Of a stretch of 64,000 nt of DNA, positions 44,101-53,936 are shown piece after piece. Positions within the stretch are counted from its first letter, which is position 1. The number at the start of each line of letters is the position of its first letter. The position numbers and the translations under genes were made by a program. Under the pieces are notes generated by a model. The model saw only the letters and a program-made list of their open reading frames with translations, did not search any database and was not told the DNA's origin. Origin of the DNA: Arthrobacter alpinus (GTDB lineage Bacteria; Actinomycetota; Actinomycetes; Actinomycetales; Micrococcaceae). The stretch lies in contig NZ_FNTV01000001.1 in NCBI RefSeq assembly GCF_900105965.1, positions 1,240,001 through 1,304,000 on the forward strand. Reading direction: 5' to 3'.

Positions 44101-47100
44101 GCGATCAGGGCAGCAGTTGCGGGTTCAAAGAGAGCAGGGTCAAACCCCAAAGAGCCGGTCATCCCCAATCCTGGCCCGTTTTCAGCCAAATCGAGGAGCA
44201 AATCAAATTTGGCGCCCCCGGGCTCTGCTGTCCTGTCCGCGACGACCTCCAGTCCTGCCATGGAGAGCTGCTCCGGTGCTGAGTTGGCGAGGCTGAGCAT
44301 AACTTGGAAGAGGGGGTGGCGCTGCTGGGATCGGGCGGGGTTGAGTTCCTCCACGACCCGTTCAAACGGGGCGTCTTGATTGGCGTAGGCGCGCAGGTTG
44401 GTGAACCTGACTGCGTCGATCAACTCCCCTGCCGTGGGGTTGTTTGAGGTGTTGGTGCGCAGCACCAATGTGTTGACAAAGAATCCAACGAGCTCATCCA
44501 GTGCTGTGTCCGGACGGCCGGCCACAGGTGTGCCGAGTGGAATATCGGTCCCTGCCCCGAGCTTGGTGAGGAGGGCCGCGAAGGCGGCCTGCAGCACCAT
44601 GAAGAGGCTGGCGTTGTGGTCCCTGGCAAGGGCAGAGAGTTTCTCATGGGTGGGACCGTCGATAGTCACGGGGACGGCGTCTGCGGCCCATTTGTCCGTT
44701 CGGGTACCACGGGCATGGTCGAAAGGCAGGGACAGCTCCTCAGGAGATCCATCCAGTTCTGCCTTCCAGAAGGCAAGCTGGCGGGCGAGCGGGCTCTGTG
44801 GTTCGTCTTCACTGCCCAGTTCTTCACGCTGCCAGAGGGCGTAGTCGGCATATTGGACCGGTAGCGGGGTGAATTCCGGCGGCGCATTGTTGGTGCGGGC
44901 CGAGTATGCCTTGGACAGGTCGCGTGCTAGCGGGGCAAGCGACCAGCCGTCGGCGGCGATGTGGTGCAGGGTCAACAACAACACATGTTCACGGGCGCCG
45001 AGCTGGAATAGTGCGGCACGCAGCGGCAATTCGTTGGTGAGTTCGAAGCCACGGCCCGATGTGGCACGCACTGCGTGGTCAAGGTGCTCCCGGGAGGTCT
45101 GCACTGCCGCAAGAGGGACTGCAGCGTCCTCCGGCGCCAGGATGAGTTGTTCCGGTTCACCATTGGCAAAGGTAAAGACGGTGCGCAGGCTTTCGTGGCG
45201 TGCCACGACATCGTTGATTGCGTGTTCGAGCGCAGCCACGTCCAACGGCCCGGACAAGTTCAGCACAATGGGAATGTTGTAGGCGCCGGAAGATGGGTCG
45301 AAGCGGTTCAGGAACCAGAGGCGGCGCTGGGCGAAGGAAAGCGGCAGCGGGTTGGGCCGGTCCTGGCGGGCAAGTGGGTGCCGTTGCGGTGCGGGTGCGT
45401 CCAAGGTCCCGGCGATTCCGGCCACTGTTGGCGATTCAAAGATCGTGCGCAGTGCGGGTGCGGATCCGATTCGTGACCGGAGCACCGCAACCAGGCGGGT
45501 TGCCAGCAGGGAATGGCCGCCGAGCTCAAAGAAGTCATCATCGCGACCAACCCTGTCCAAACCCAGCACTTCCGAGAATGCAGCTGCCACGGTCCGTTCT
45601 GCGTCGGTGCGAGGTGCCTGCGTGATGCTGGCGGTCTCCGGCTCCGGCAGCGCCTTGATGTCCAGCTTGCCGTTGGGGGTTAGGGGGATCTGGTGAATAT
45701 GCACGATGGCCGAGGGGATCATGTAGTCCGGCAGGCTGTGACGCAGGTCAGCCCGGATAGCGGCCGTGTCCATCCCGTCCATGCCGGTGATGTAGGCCAG
45801 CAGCTGATCGTAGCCCGCCCTGTTTTTAGCGACGACGACGGCGGCAAGGTCTACGCCGTCGGTGGCGCGTAAGGCTCCTTCGATTTCTGCCGGTTCGATC
45901 CGGAATCCCCTGATCTTGACCTGCTGGTCGATCCGGCCGAGAAATTCGACTCCGGTATTGGCCAGACGCCGAACAACATCGCCGGTGCGGTACATGCGAG
46001 AACCATCGGAGGCAAACGGATCGGCGATGAATCGTTCGGAGCTGAGCTGCGGCTGGTCAAGATAGCCTCGGGCTACGTTGTGACCAGCCACATAAAGCTC
46101 ACCTATGGCGCTACTGGGAACCGGATTCAGCCCCGAGTCCAAAATGTAGTGGCGGCTGTTGGCCACCGACGAGCCCAGATGTGGGGTGGATCCGGGTTCC
46201 ATGACGGCCGTCATGCTGTCCACGGTGGTTTCGGTCGGGCCGTAGAAATTGTAGGCGGTGACACCCTTGGCCTGTGCCAACATTCCCCACAGGCTGGGGT
46301 CCACCGCCTCACCTCCCAACGCCACCACGGACGGGTGGAACTCGGCGTCGAACAGCCCTTCGGCCAGTAGAACCTTGGCGAACGACGGCGTGGTCTCGAT
46401 GCTGTCGATCCGGCGCTCGGTCAGATAGCTTGCCAGGGCCTGTGGGTCACGGCGGGTGAGGTCGTCCACCAGATGAAGTTCGTGCCCGGCTATAAGCCAC
46501 AAGATCGGGTCCCATGAAGCATCGAAGGATAGTCCGGCGGTGTGCGCCACGCGCAGGGTGCGCCCGAGCCTTGCCTCGGCGGGGCGGAAGATGTCCTCAC
46601 GGTGGGAGGTGTACAGGTTTAGAAGGGCTCGATGTTCCACGCCCACGGCCTTGGGGCGGCCGGTGGAACCCGAAGTGAAGATGATATACGCCAGGTCATT
46701 CTGCCCCCGGCCACGTTCTCCAAACGGTGCCGGGGGAGCCTGGCCAGCGCTGCAGACATGGGCTCTCCATCAAGCACCACCTCTGGGCAGGGGTTCGCGA
46801 TGTGTCGAGTTGATTGCGAGTCGTTCAGCCCGGCTGCGGTCAGCAGCAAAATCGGCTCGGCGTCTTCGAGCATGCCGCGTACACGGCCCGCAGGATAATC
46901 CGGATCGATCGGGACATAGGCGGCGCCCGACTTCAGGATGCCGAGGATGGCTACGCCCAAGTGCGTGCTGCGCTCAAGTCGAACGGCCACATTGGTGCCG
47001 GGCCCGGCACCGCGGCTCCGCAGGAAATGGGCCAATTGGTTGGATTGCTGGTCGAGTTCCATGAAGCTGAGGCGCCCGTCCCCGGCCACCAGTGCATGGG

Positions 47101-48538
47101 CATGGGGTGTGTGGGCCGCATGCGCCTCGAATTCTTCGACAATTGTGTGAGACGGGAGGCTTAGGGACTCGGCCCCGCCCATAGCCAGCAGCTCCAGATC
47201 CTCTTCGGACGTGGTGACTGTGAGATTGGCAACCGTGGCATTCTCGGCGCCGGTCACGCGGTCAAGTAGCAGGATGAAGCGGTACAGGTGATCCCGGACC
47301 GTCTCTCGAGTGTAGAGGTCGGCATTCGCCTCGAACTGGATCGTAACGGGAATCGCATCCCCCCTCTTTTGGTCCTGCCGCAGGCCGTGGATGATGATCG
47401 AGAGGTCATCGATGGGGCCAGTGGAGAGCACATGCATGGTCCCGGCCGAGGCACCGAAGACGATGTCATCAATGATGGGCAGAATGTTCACCGATGGCCC
47501 GATATAGCTTGGGCGTCCAGGCAAGCCTTCCTGGCGGAAGCGCTGGTGAATCAGTGCGTTGCGCAGTGCTCCACCAGCCATCATGACGGTACCTTCGACT
47601 GTGTCGTGGGGGTTGAGCTCAAATCGGACAGGGACGATGTTCGACAGCATCGACGGTACTGACTTCGCCAGCGAGCCGCGCCGGGCCGTGACCGGCAGCG
47701 CCAGGGTGATGTGCCGTTCGGCGGTCATCTTGTGCAGATAGAGGGCCGCCGTGGCAAGAATGACGGCGGGGGCACTGGCGGCGCCATCGGCCAGTCTGTG
47801 GACAACCTCTTGGGGGAGTTCGGCAGTGAGACGAACAAGCGCAGAGGCATTGCGGCTGGGCCGCCCAACCAAGCCAGCCGGTGGTTCCGCCACGGACCGT
47901 TCCCAAAAATCTTTGTCGAGGGCAGCTTGGCGGGAACCCAGATAACTCGACTCTTCCGCTAGCAGCACATCCAGTGACGGGAAGGGGGTTGAAGCCGCAG
48001 GGACGGAGAAGCTTTCCAGCATCTCGTTGTAGAGCAGGGCTATGCGTTTGAGCACCAAAACGGCAGAATAGCCATCCAGCATCAGGTGGTGGACTCGTTG
48101 GTAGAAGAAGAACCGGCTGTCAGTGAGCTGGAACAATTCCACCCGCAGCAGTGGCTCTAGCGCCACATCGCGAGCCGTGGCGAGATCCTTGTCCATCGCT
48201 GCACGTGCGTGCGCCTCGGGGGTTCCGGCGCCACCCTGCAATCCACGTAGATCGGTCACAGCCAGTTCCACCGACGACAGCTCGGTCACCTGGTATGGAC
48301 CGTCGTCATCCTCGGTGAAGAGAACATTCAATGCATCCGTCTCAGCAATGGCCATCCGGACAGCGGTGCCCAACAGGCGGGCGTCAACGTCGCCGGTGAT
48401 GTCCACAAACTGGGCGATCTGGTACATCGAATTTTCCGGGTCAAGATTTTGGGCATACCAAATACCGCGCTGAGCGGTAGTAAGTGCACGGTGGGCTCCG
48501 GTGGGGGGCGAAGACTGGAAATTAGGATGCTGTGGCAT
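38106..48538 (-). CDS. Three-module non-ribosomal peptide synthetase with thioesterase (C-A-T, C-A-T, C-A-T-TE), split by a one-base shift at 46704-46708
   Basis: After adding one base to the C run at 46704-46708, the two minus-strand frames give one protein of about 3,477 residues. Module 1: an EntF-like condensation domain (LTTAQRGIWYAQNLDP, VHHLMLDGYS), adenylation domain (FTSGSTGRPKAVGVEH after the shift, NFYGPTETTVDS, YRTGDVVRR), carrier FFELGGHSLLATR. Module 2: condensation LHHIAADGWS, adenylation NFYGPTEFTVDS, carrier FFSLGGHSLLAVA. Module 3: condensation IHHIASDGAS, adenylation NLYGPTEATVDS, carrier FFELGGHSFLAQP. The terminal thioesterase has GWSFGG. No epimerisation, methylation or cyclisation domain is visible. 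The three substrate pockets are nearly the same. The ATG at 48538 follows GAAGGA closely; a GTG at 48550 is an alternative. Product unknown. Confidence 0.9.
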
Positions 48539-48601
48539 GGTCCTTCTCACAATGGCGGTGGTCCGGCAATGCGCCGGGGGGAGTGCTGCGGTTCCGTGCC
48601 G

Positions 48602-48880
48602 TTACTGAAACTGGCCCAATTGGAAGGGGCCGAATGGGACGGAAACGAGCGGGCCGTTGATGAGCGGGGCGTTCAGTAGCGGGCCTGAGATGAGAGTGCC
48701 ATTGAGGAAAGAGATCGCGGGAAAGTTGACCGCCGACTCTGGAGCGGATGCGGATGCGGATGCGTCGGGGTTGGTGATGGTGGTTGCTGCGCTCGCAGGT
48801 ACCGCCCCGGCGGCCAGTGCGCCAATGACCATGCCTGTTGCAATGGTGAGCGTTCCAAAGGTCTTGATTGACTTCTGCAT
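48602..48880 (-). CDS. Small exported protein of unknown function at the head of the NRPS operon
   Basis: The 92-residue protein has a clear Sec signal peptide (MQKSIKTFGTLTIATGMVIG, ending ASA-ATT) and a mature part of about 60 residues. A Ser/Ala/Pro stretch leads to a hydrophobic repeat-like region (FLNGTLISGPLLNAPLINGP, in which N-x-P-L and N-G-P-L recur). It has no Cys. The start has AGGAG at good spacing, and the NRPS starts 63 bases after its stop, so the two are probably co-transcribed. I recognise no family. It could be a surface protein, or simply share the promoter. Confidence 0.7.
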   Translation of the reverse strand: MQKSIKTFGTLTIATGMVIGALAAGAVPASAATTITNPDASASASAPESAVNFPAISFLNGTLISGPLLNAPLINGPLVSVPFGPFQLGQFQ

Positions 48881-49012
48881 AATTCATCTCCTGGTGTAGT
48901 CGTCACGTTTCCTGCGCTGCGAGCCTTGAACCGCTCGAGCGCGTTACTACTACATTCGGAGCCATCGCAGTTTTGGATGGGTGGGATAACTGTGGGCCGT
49001 GCCATTTCCTGT

Positions 49013-49825
49013 TCAGCGGATGGTCAGGTCTCCGTTGATCTCCTCGGCTGGCACGAATTTGGTTGCCAGTGTTTCGCTGCCCCGTGCCAACAGTGCGACG
49101 TCTGCGCCGACCAGGATGAAGTCGACGCCGATGCCCAGGTAGTGGCGGGCCGTGGCCTCGGCAAAGGCGTTGACACCCACGGGTTTGCCGGCTGCTTTGG
49201 CTGCCTTGATGCAAAGCTCGACGGCGGCCACCACCTTGGGGTGTTCCTGCTGACCCAGTACACCCAACGATGCGGCCAGATCTGATGGGCCCAGGAAGAT
49301 GGCGTCGATCCCGTCAACAGCCAGAATCGCTTCCACGTTTTCCACGGCCTGGGTCGATTCGATCTGAACAATCATCGTGATGGTTTCGGCGGCGCGGGAG
49401 AGGTAGTCAGGGATACGGTTCCACCGGGCGGAACGGGCCAGGGCGGAGCCCACGCCTCGCACGCCCTGTGGTGGGTAGTGCGCGGCGGCCACGGCTGCAG
49501 TGGCGTCCTCGGCCGTGTTGACCATGGGGATCAGCAGCGACTGCGCACCAAGGTCAAGGTATTGCTTGATAAGTACGGTGTCGTTGGTTGGTGGGCGAAC
49601 CACGGCCGTCACCGGGTAGCCGTTGACGGCCTGGAGCTGTGCGAGGATGCTCTCGAGACCGTTGGGGCTGTGTTCGGCGTCGAGGAGCAGCCAGTCAAGC
49701 CCGGCGCCCGCGCAGATCTCCGCCACGAGCGGGCTGCCGGAGCACACCCACATGCCGGCCAGCGGCCGCTGGGCCGCTGCCAAGGAGTCCTTGAGTGACG
49801 GATCCGGAGTTACACGAACTGACAT
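49013..49825 (-). CDS. hpaI: 4-hydroxy-2-oxoheptanedioate aldolase (HpcH/HpaI)
   Basis: This 270-residue class II aldolase would split 4-hydroxy-2-oxoheptanedioate into pyruvate and succinate semialdehyde, the last step of homoprotocatechuate catabolism. It has LLLDAEHSPNG (catalytic His), VVRPPTND (carboxylate-binding Arg), IVQIESTQAVENVEAI (metal-ligand Glu) and IFLGPSDLAASLG (metal-ligand Asp). Its start overlaps the end of the hydratase gene by 16 bases. It is the last gene of the hpa operon. Confidence 0.92.
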   Translation of the reverse strand: MSVRVTPDPSLKDSLAAAQRPLAGMWVCSGSPLVAEICAGAGLDWLLLDAEHSPNGLESILAQLQAVNGYPVTAVVRPPTNDTVLIKQYLDLGAQSLLIPMVNTAEDATAAVAAAHYPPQGVRGVGSALARSARWNRIPDYLSRAAETITMIVQIESTQAVENVEAILAVDGIDAIFLGPSDLAASLGVLGQQEHPKVVAAVELCIKAAKAAGKPVGVNAFAEATARHYLGIGVDFILVGADVALLARGSETLATKFVPAEEINGDLTIR

Positions 49826-50595
49826 GTGATGGTCCCCAGCTTTCCGTAGTCCGCAAAAACCGTGTCCCCTTCATTGACCCACATGGGGCGGGTGAAGGAG
49901 CCCGCCAGGATGAGCTCGCCGGCTCTGAGTGAGTCGCCGTGCGGAGCAATCTTGTTGGCGAGCCAGGCCACGCCCTGGGCCGGGTGGTTCAGCACGCCCG
50001 CAGCGACGCCGGTCTCTTCGATCGTTTGGTTCTTGAACAGTATGGCCGAGACCCAACGCAGATCCAGGGCGTCGGGCTTCACGGGCGTTCCACCCACCAC
50101 CATTGCGCCCATGGCGGCATTGTCACTGATGGTGTCCACGATGGTCCGGCCCTCCATCTCGATCCGTGAATCCAGGATTTCCAGCGCCGGCACCACGTAC
50201 TCCGTGGCGCGCAAAACATCGAAGATGGTGGCATCCGGGCCGCTGAGATCGTCATTAAGCAGGAACGCCAGCTCCACCTCGATCCGCGGATGCGAGTACT
50301 GCTTCCAGGCCACAGTGCAGCCGTTTTCGAGAATCACGTCCTTGAAAATAATCCCGTAGTCCGGCTCCGTGATACCCGTGGCGTCCTGCATGGCCTTGGA
50401 AGTCAGGCCGATCTTGTGCCCACCGAGCACCCGCCCGGACGCCTCACCGCGCCGACGCCACAGCGCCTGCACCCGGTAGGAATCCTCCACCGTCATCTCT
50501 GGATACCGCGCCGTCAGCCGAGGCACCGGAACTCTGCTTCGCCCAGCCTCAACGAGTTCGTCGGCTATGCGTGCAATCGTTTCGTCGTCAAGCAT
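49810..50595 (-). CDS. hpaH: 2-oxo-hept-4-ene-1,7-dioate hydratase
   Basis: The 261-residue protein belongs to the FAH-like hydratase/decarboxylase family (HpaH, MhpD). Recognisable segments are VLGGHKIGLTSKAMQDATGI, EPDYGIIFKDV, RIEVELAFLLN (metal-ligand Glu), ALEILDSRIEM and LNHPAQGVAWLANKIAPHG. It would add water to the dienoate formed after decarboxylation, giving the aldolase substrate. It lies between the dioxygenase gene and hpaI, in pathway-consistent order. Confidence 0.9.
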   Translation of the reverse strand: MLDDETIARIADELVEAGRSRVPVPRLTARYPEMTVEDSYRVQALWRRRGEASGRVLGGHKIGLTSKAMQDATGITEPDYGIIFKDVILENGCTVAWKQYSHPRIEVELAFLLNDDLSGPDATIFDVLRATEYVVPALEILDSRIEMEGRTIVDTISDNAAMGAMVVGGTPVKPDALDLRWVSAILFKNQTIEETGVAAGVLNHPAQGVAWLANKIAPHGDSLRAGELILAGSFTRPMWVNEGDTVFADYGKLGTITCQFV

Positions 50596-50649
50596 GATGT
50601 GTCTCCTATTTTCGAACGCCGAGAGCCCTGTGGCGATGGCATCTGAGGC

Positions 50650-51723
50650 CTAAAGTTGGTTGCCCATTTTGAAGCCCCGTTCCTCGCCGGGTTCTCGGGT
50701 GTAGGAAAACCCATCGGCGCCCACCGTGACAGCCATTTCGGAGGATTCGGTGCGCACAGTGATGGGCTGCGGGTTGCCGTCCAGGTCCAGGACCAGGGAG
50801 GCTTCGGTGTACCAGGACGGGACTACGGGGTTGCCCCACCAGTCGCGGCGTTGGTTGTCATGGACGTCCCAGGTGATGGTGGGGTTGTCCGGGTCCCCGG
50901 TGTAGTAATCCTGCGTGTAGATCTCGATCCGGTGGTCGTCCGGGTCAAGGATGTACAGGTAGAAGGCATTTGAAACACCGTGGCGGCCCGGGCCGCGTTC
51001 GATCCGGTCGGAGATGCGCAGGGCACCCATCTTGTCGCAGATTTGGATGATGTTGTGCTTCTCGTGGGTGGCAAAAGCCACGTGGTGCATGCGGGGTCCG
51101 TCACCACCGGTCAGGGCGGTGTCGTGAACAGTCTGCTTCCGGTGCATCCAGACTGCGTAGGTCATGCCGGCGGAGTCCTTGATGTCTTCTGAGACGCGGA
51201 AGCCCAGATCCTCGAGATATTTGCGGCCGCGGGGCACATCGGGGGTGACTTGGTTGAAGTGGTCCAGGCGGACCAGTTCACCGGCGGTGTACAGGTCATA
51301 CCGCTGGGTGAGCCGCTCCACGTGCGTGGTTTCGTAGAAGAACTCGTAGGGAAAGCCCAGCGGGTCTTCCACCCGGACGGCGTCGCCGATGCCCTTGACG
51401 AAGCCTTCCCTGCGCCGCTCCGTGCGGCATCCCAGCTCCTTGTAATATGCTTCGGCGGCGTCCACTTCGGCGGAGGATTTCACGCGAAAAGCGGCAACGG
51501 CAATCGCGGCCACGGGTCCCTTGCGCAGCACCAAGTTGTGATGGATAAACTCCTCGAGGGAACGCAGGTAGATCGTGGTCTCGTCCTCGCAGGTCACGTG
51601 CAGCCCGAGTACCTCGACGTAGAACGCGCGTGACCTGGCGAGGTCGGTGACCACCAGTTCCAAGTAGGCGCTGCGAACAATGTCCGGAGCCGGGACGCTC
51701 GGGGTGGGGATGAAGTCTGTCAA
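50650..51723 (-). CDS. hpaD: Homoprotocatechuate (3,4-dihydroxyphenylacetate) 2,3-dioxygenase
   Basis: This 357-residue extradiol dioxygenase resembles the Brevibacterium fuscum and Arthrobacter enzymes closely, as far as I recall their sequences. From the TTG at 51723, residues fall where those enzymes place them: metal ligands His155 (RLDHFNQ), His214 (RMHHVAF) and Glu267 (HRIEIYT), second-sphere His200 (TVHDTAL) and Tyr257 (FYLYILD). The TTG is preceded by GAGGAG at six bases, and the match in numbering supports it over the longer frame. It cleaves the ring proximal to the side chain to give 5-carboxymethyl-2-hydroxymuconate semialdehyde, the substrate of the HpaE gene just upstream. Confidence 0.95.
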   Translation of the reverse strand: MTDFIPTPSVPAPDIVRSAYLELVVTDLARSRAFYVEVLGLHVTCEDETTIYLRSLEEFIHHNLVLRKGPVAAIAVAAFRVKSSAEVDAAEAYYKELGCRTERRREGFVKGIGDAVRVEDPLGFPYEFFYETTHVERLTQRYDLYTAGELVRLDHFNQVTPDVPRGRKYLEDLGFRVSEDIKDSAGMTYAVWMHRKQTVHDTALTGGDGPRMHHVAFATHEKHNIIQICDKMGALRISDRIERGPGRHGVSNAFYLYILDPDDHRIEIYTQDYYTGDPDNPTITWDVHDNQRRDWWGNPVVPSWYTEASLVLDLDGNPQPITVRTESSEMAVTVGADGFSYTREPGEERGFKMGNQL

Positions 51724-51748
51724 GGGGCACTCCTCGTTGAGTGGGTGG

Positions 51749-53254
51749 TTACGTAGCGCTTGAGGCGCCAAATTTGGGAGTGTGGACCGTTCCGAGCGTG
51801 ATGTGAACGGCTTGCTGGTCCGTGTAAAAATCGATCGAGCGAAAGCCGCCCTCATGTCCAAGGCCGGAGGCCTTGACCCCGCCGAAAGGGGTGCGGAGGT
51901 CCCGGACATTGTGACTGTTCAGCCACACCATGCCGGCCTCCACATTGTGGGCGAAGTTGTGCGCGCGGGTCAGGTTGTTCGTCCAGATGTAGGCGGCAAG
52001 GCCGTACTTGACGCCGTTCGCCAAAGCCAGCGCTTCGTCGTCGTTCTCAAAAGGTGTGATGGCCACAACGGGGCCGAAGATCTCCTCCTGAAAAATGCGG
52101 GCCGAGGGCGCAACATCGGCGAAAACCGTCGGGGCAACATAATTTCCCGTCGCCAGGCCCTCCGGGCGGCCGCCGCCAGCCAGCAGGCGGCCCTCGGTCT
52201 TCCCGATCTCCACATAGGACATGACCTTGGCATAGTGCTCGGGGTGAACCAGGGCGCCCACCTCTGTGGCGGGATCGTGGGGGTCACCCACCAGAATATT
52301 CTTGGCCCGGGCAGCAAACTTTTCACAAAATTCATCGTAGATTCCCCGCTCTACAAGGATGCGGGAGCCGGCCGTACAGCGTTCGCCATTGAGCGAGAAG
52401 ACGCCGAATAGTGCGGAGTCGACCGCGGCGTCAAGGTCGGCGTCGGCAAAGACAACACAGGGACTTTTGCCGCCCAGTTCCATGGACAGGCCCTTGAGAC
52501 TGGTGGCGGCATTGCGGAAGATGGTTTGGCCTGTGGTGGTCTCGCCGGTGAACGAAATGAGCGGGACATCAGGGTGCTTGACCAGCGCGTCACCGGCTTC
52601 CTCACCGAGGCCGTTGACCAGGTTGAACACTCCCCGGGGGAGTCCGGCCGCTTCGAAGATCGCGGCCCAGAGCGAGGCGGAGAGTGGCGTAAACTCGGCC
52701 GGCTTGAGCACCACTGTGCAGCCGGAGGCCAGCGCGGGGGCCAGCTTCCAGGATTCGAGCATAAATGGCGTGTTCCAGGGTGTTATGAGCCCGGCCACGC
52801 CGATCGGCTTGCGGTTCACATAGTTGATCTGGGAGCCGGGAACCTTCATGGCATCGTCGAACTGGGCCACGATCAAGTCCGCGAAGAAGCGGAAATTCTC
52901 CGCCGCCCGAAGTGCTTGACCGCGTGCCTGGGTGATCGGAAGGCCGGAGTCGAACGATTCCAGTTCGGCCAGCCGGACTTCTTGGGCTTCGACGGCGTCG
53001 GCGATCTTGTTCAGTACGCGGGCACGCTCGCGCGGCGTCAGTCGGGGCCATGGGCCGTCGGTGAACGCCTTGCTGGCGGCTGCTACGGCGAGGTCGACGT
53101 CGGCCTTTTGTCCGGCGGCGGCCGTTGCATAATTGCAGTTGGTGACCGGGTCCAGCACGTCGAAGGTTTCGCCGCCGGCGGAGTCGACAAATTTCCCATC
53201 GATGTAGTGCTGAATGTTGGTGGGCAGGTGCTCCGGAAGGTAGTGCTCAGCCAT
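51749..53254 (-). CDS. hpaE: 5-carboxymethyl-2-hydroxymuconate semialdehyde dehydrogenase
   Basis: The 501-residue NAD-dependent aldehyde dehydrogenase has ITPWNTPFMLESWK, SFTGETTTGQ, LSMELGGKSPCVVFADADLD (general-base Glu) and FSLNGERCTAGSRILV (catalytic Cys). FQEEIFGPVVAITPF and the C-terminal PFGGVKASGLGHEGG complete it. The HpaE assignment comes from its place directly before hpaD and its resemblance to the HpaE branch. The ATG at 53254 is preferred because the ALDH fold starts there (YIDGKFVDSAGG soon follows). Its start overlaps the end of the GntR gene by 8 bases. Confidence 0.9.
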   Translation of the reverse strand: MAEHYLPEHLPTNIQHYIDGKFVDSAGGETFDVLDPVTNCNYATAAAGQKADVDLAVAAASKAFTDGPWPRLTPRERARVLNKIADAVEAQEVRLAELESFDSGLPITQARGQALRAAENFRFFADLIVAQFDDAMKVPGSQINYVNRKPIGVAGLITPWNTPFMLESWKLAPALASGCTVVLKPAEFTPLSASLWAAIFEAAGLPRGVFNLVNGLGEEAGDALVKHPDVPLISFTGETTTGQTIFRNAATSLKGLSMELGGKSPCVVFADADLDAAVDSALFGVFSLNGERCTAGSRILVERGIYDEFCEKFAARAKNILVGDPHDPATEVGALVHPEHYAKVMSYVEIGKTEGRLLAGGGRPEGLATGNYVAPTVFADVAPSARIFQEEIFGPVVAITPFENDDEALALANGVKYGLAAYIWTNNLTRAHNFAHNVEAGMVWLNSHNVRDLRTPFGGVKASGLGHEGGFRSIDFYTDQQAVHITLGTVHTPKFGASSAT

Positions 53255-53936
53255 TGGGAAGCGTCCTTTCTTCAGGTGGTTCGGGCGTTTTTCGTGCCAA
53301 GTAGGCATCGATTGTGGCTGCGCGGTGTGCGCGCGCGGCACGTTCAACGTCCTCGGGTGGGGCTCCGCCTTCCAGAAGCTGCAGGAGCTGTTCGTGTTCA
53401 GCGACGGAATCCCGGGCACGTCCCGGGACATAGCTAAACGTGGAGGCACGAAGGGCCTTTAGCCGGTTCCAGCCGCGGTGAACCAGCTCGAGAAGGTGCG
53501 GATTGGGACATTTTTCAAACAACACACGGTGGAATTCCAGGTTCAGGGCCGTGAAGTGGACCGGGTCAAAATTCTGCAGGCATTGACGCATGGCGGCGTT
53601 GATCTCACGGGCTCGGCGAATGTCGGCGGCCGTGATTAGCGGTGTGGACAGCCCTGTGGCGGCACCCTCTACGATGCTGAGGGCTTGCATCGTGTAGAGA
53701 TATTCCTTCGGGTCGATTCCAGCTACTGTGGCCCCGACATTTCGTTCAAACTTGACGAAATTCTCTGCCTCGAGACGGCGGATGGCTTCGCGTACCGGCA
53801 CCACGCTGAAACCCAGGTCGTCGGCCAGCCTGGCAAGGACCAGCCGGTGCCCGGGGTTGAACTCGCCACCGAGAATCTTTTCCTTGATGGCACTGTAGGC
53901 ACGCTCCGACTTACTGCCTGTTTCCTGGGCGGTCAC
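53247..53936 (-). CDS. GntR-family regulator with FCD (FadR-type) effector domain
   Basis: The 229-residue protein has an N-terminal winged helix (SERAYSAIKEKILGGEFNPG, LADDLGFSVVPVREAIRRLE) and an all-helical FCD domain (about 85-215; LNLEFHRVLFEKCPNPHLLE, SVAEHEQLLQLLEGG) with the His residues that usually bind metal. The GTG at 53936 overlaps the upstream fusion gene stop (GTGA). It is embedded within the hpa operon, so it probably autoregulates the whole transcript in response to an aromatic or ring-cleavage acid. Confidence 0.9.
   Translation of the reverse strand: MTAQETGSKSERAYSAIKEKILGGEFNPGHRLVLARLADDLGFSVVPVREAIRRLEAENFVKFERNVGATVAGIDPKEYLYTMQALSIVEGAATGLSTPLITAADIRRAREINAAMRQCLQNFDPVHFTALNLEFHRVLFEKCPNPHLLELVHRGWNRLKALRASTFSYVPGRARDSVAEHEQLLQLLEGGAPPEDVERAARAHRAATIDAYLARKTPEPPEERTLPNG

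Noticed and set aside
3917-46708. Calling the frameshifted aminotransferase, aldehyde dehydrogenase, sulfatase and NRPS pseudogenes
   Set aside because: Each needs exactly one added base, keeps all motifs and lies in an otherwise intact operon; shared sequencing error explains them better than independent decay.
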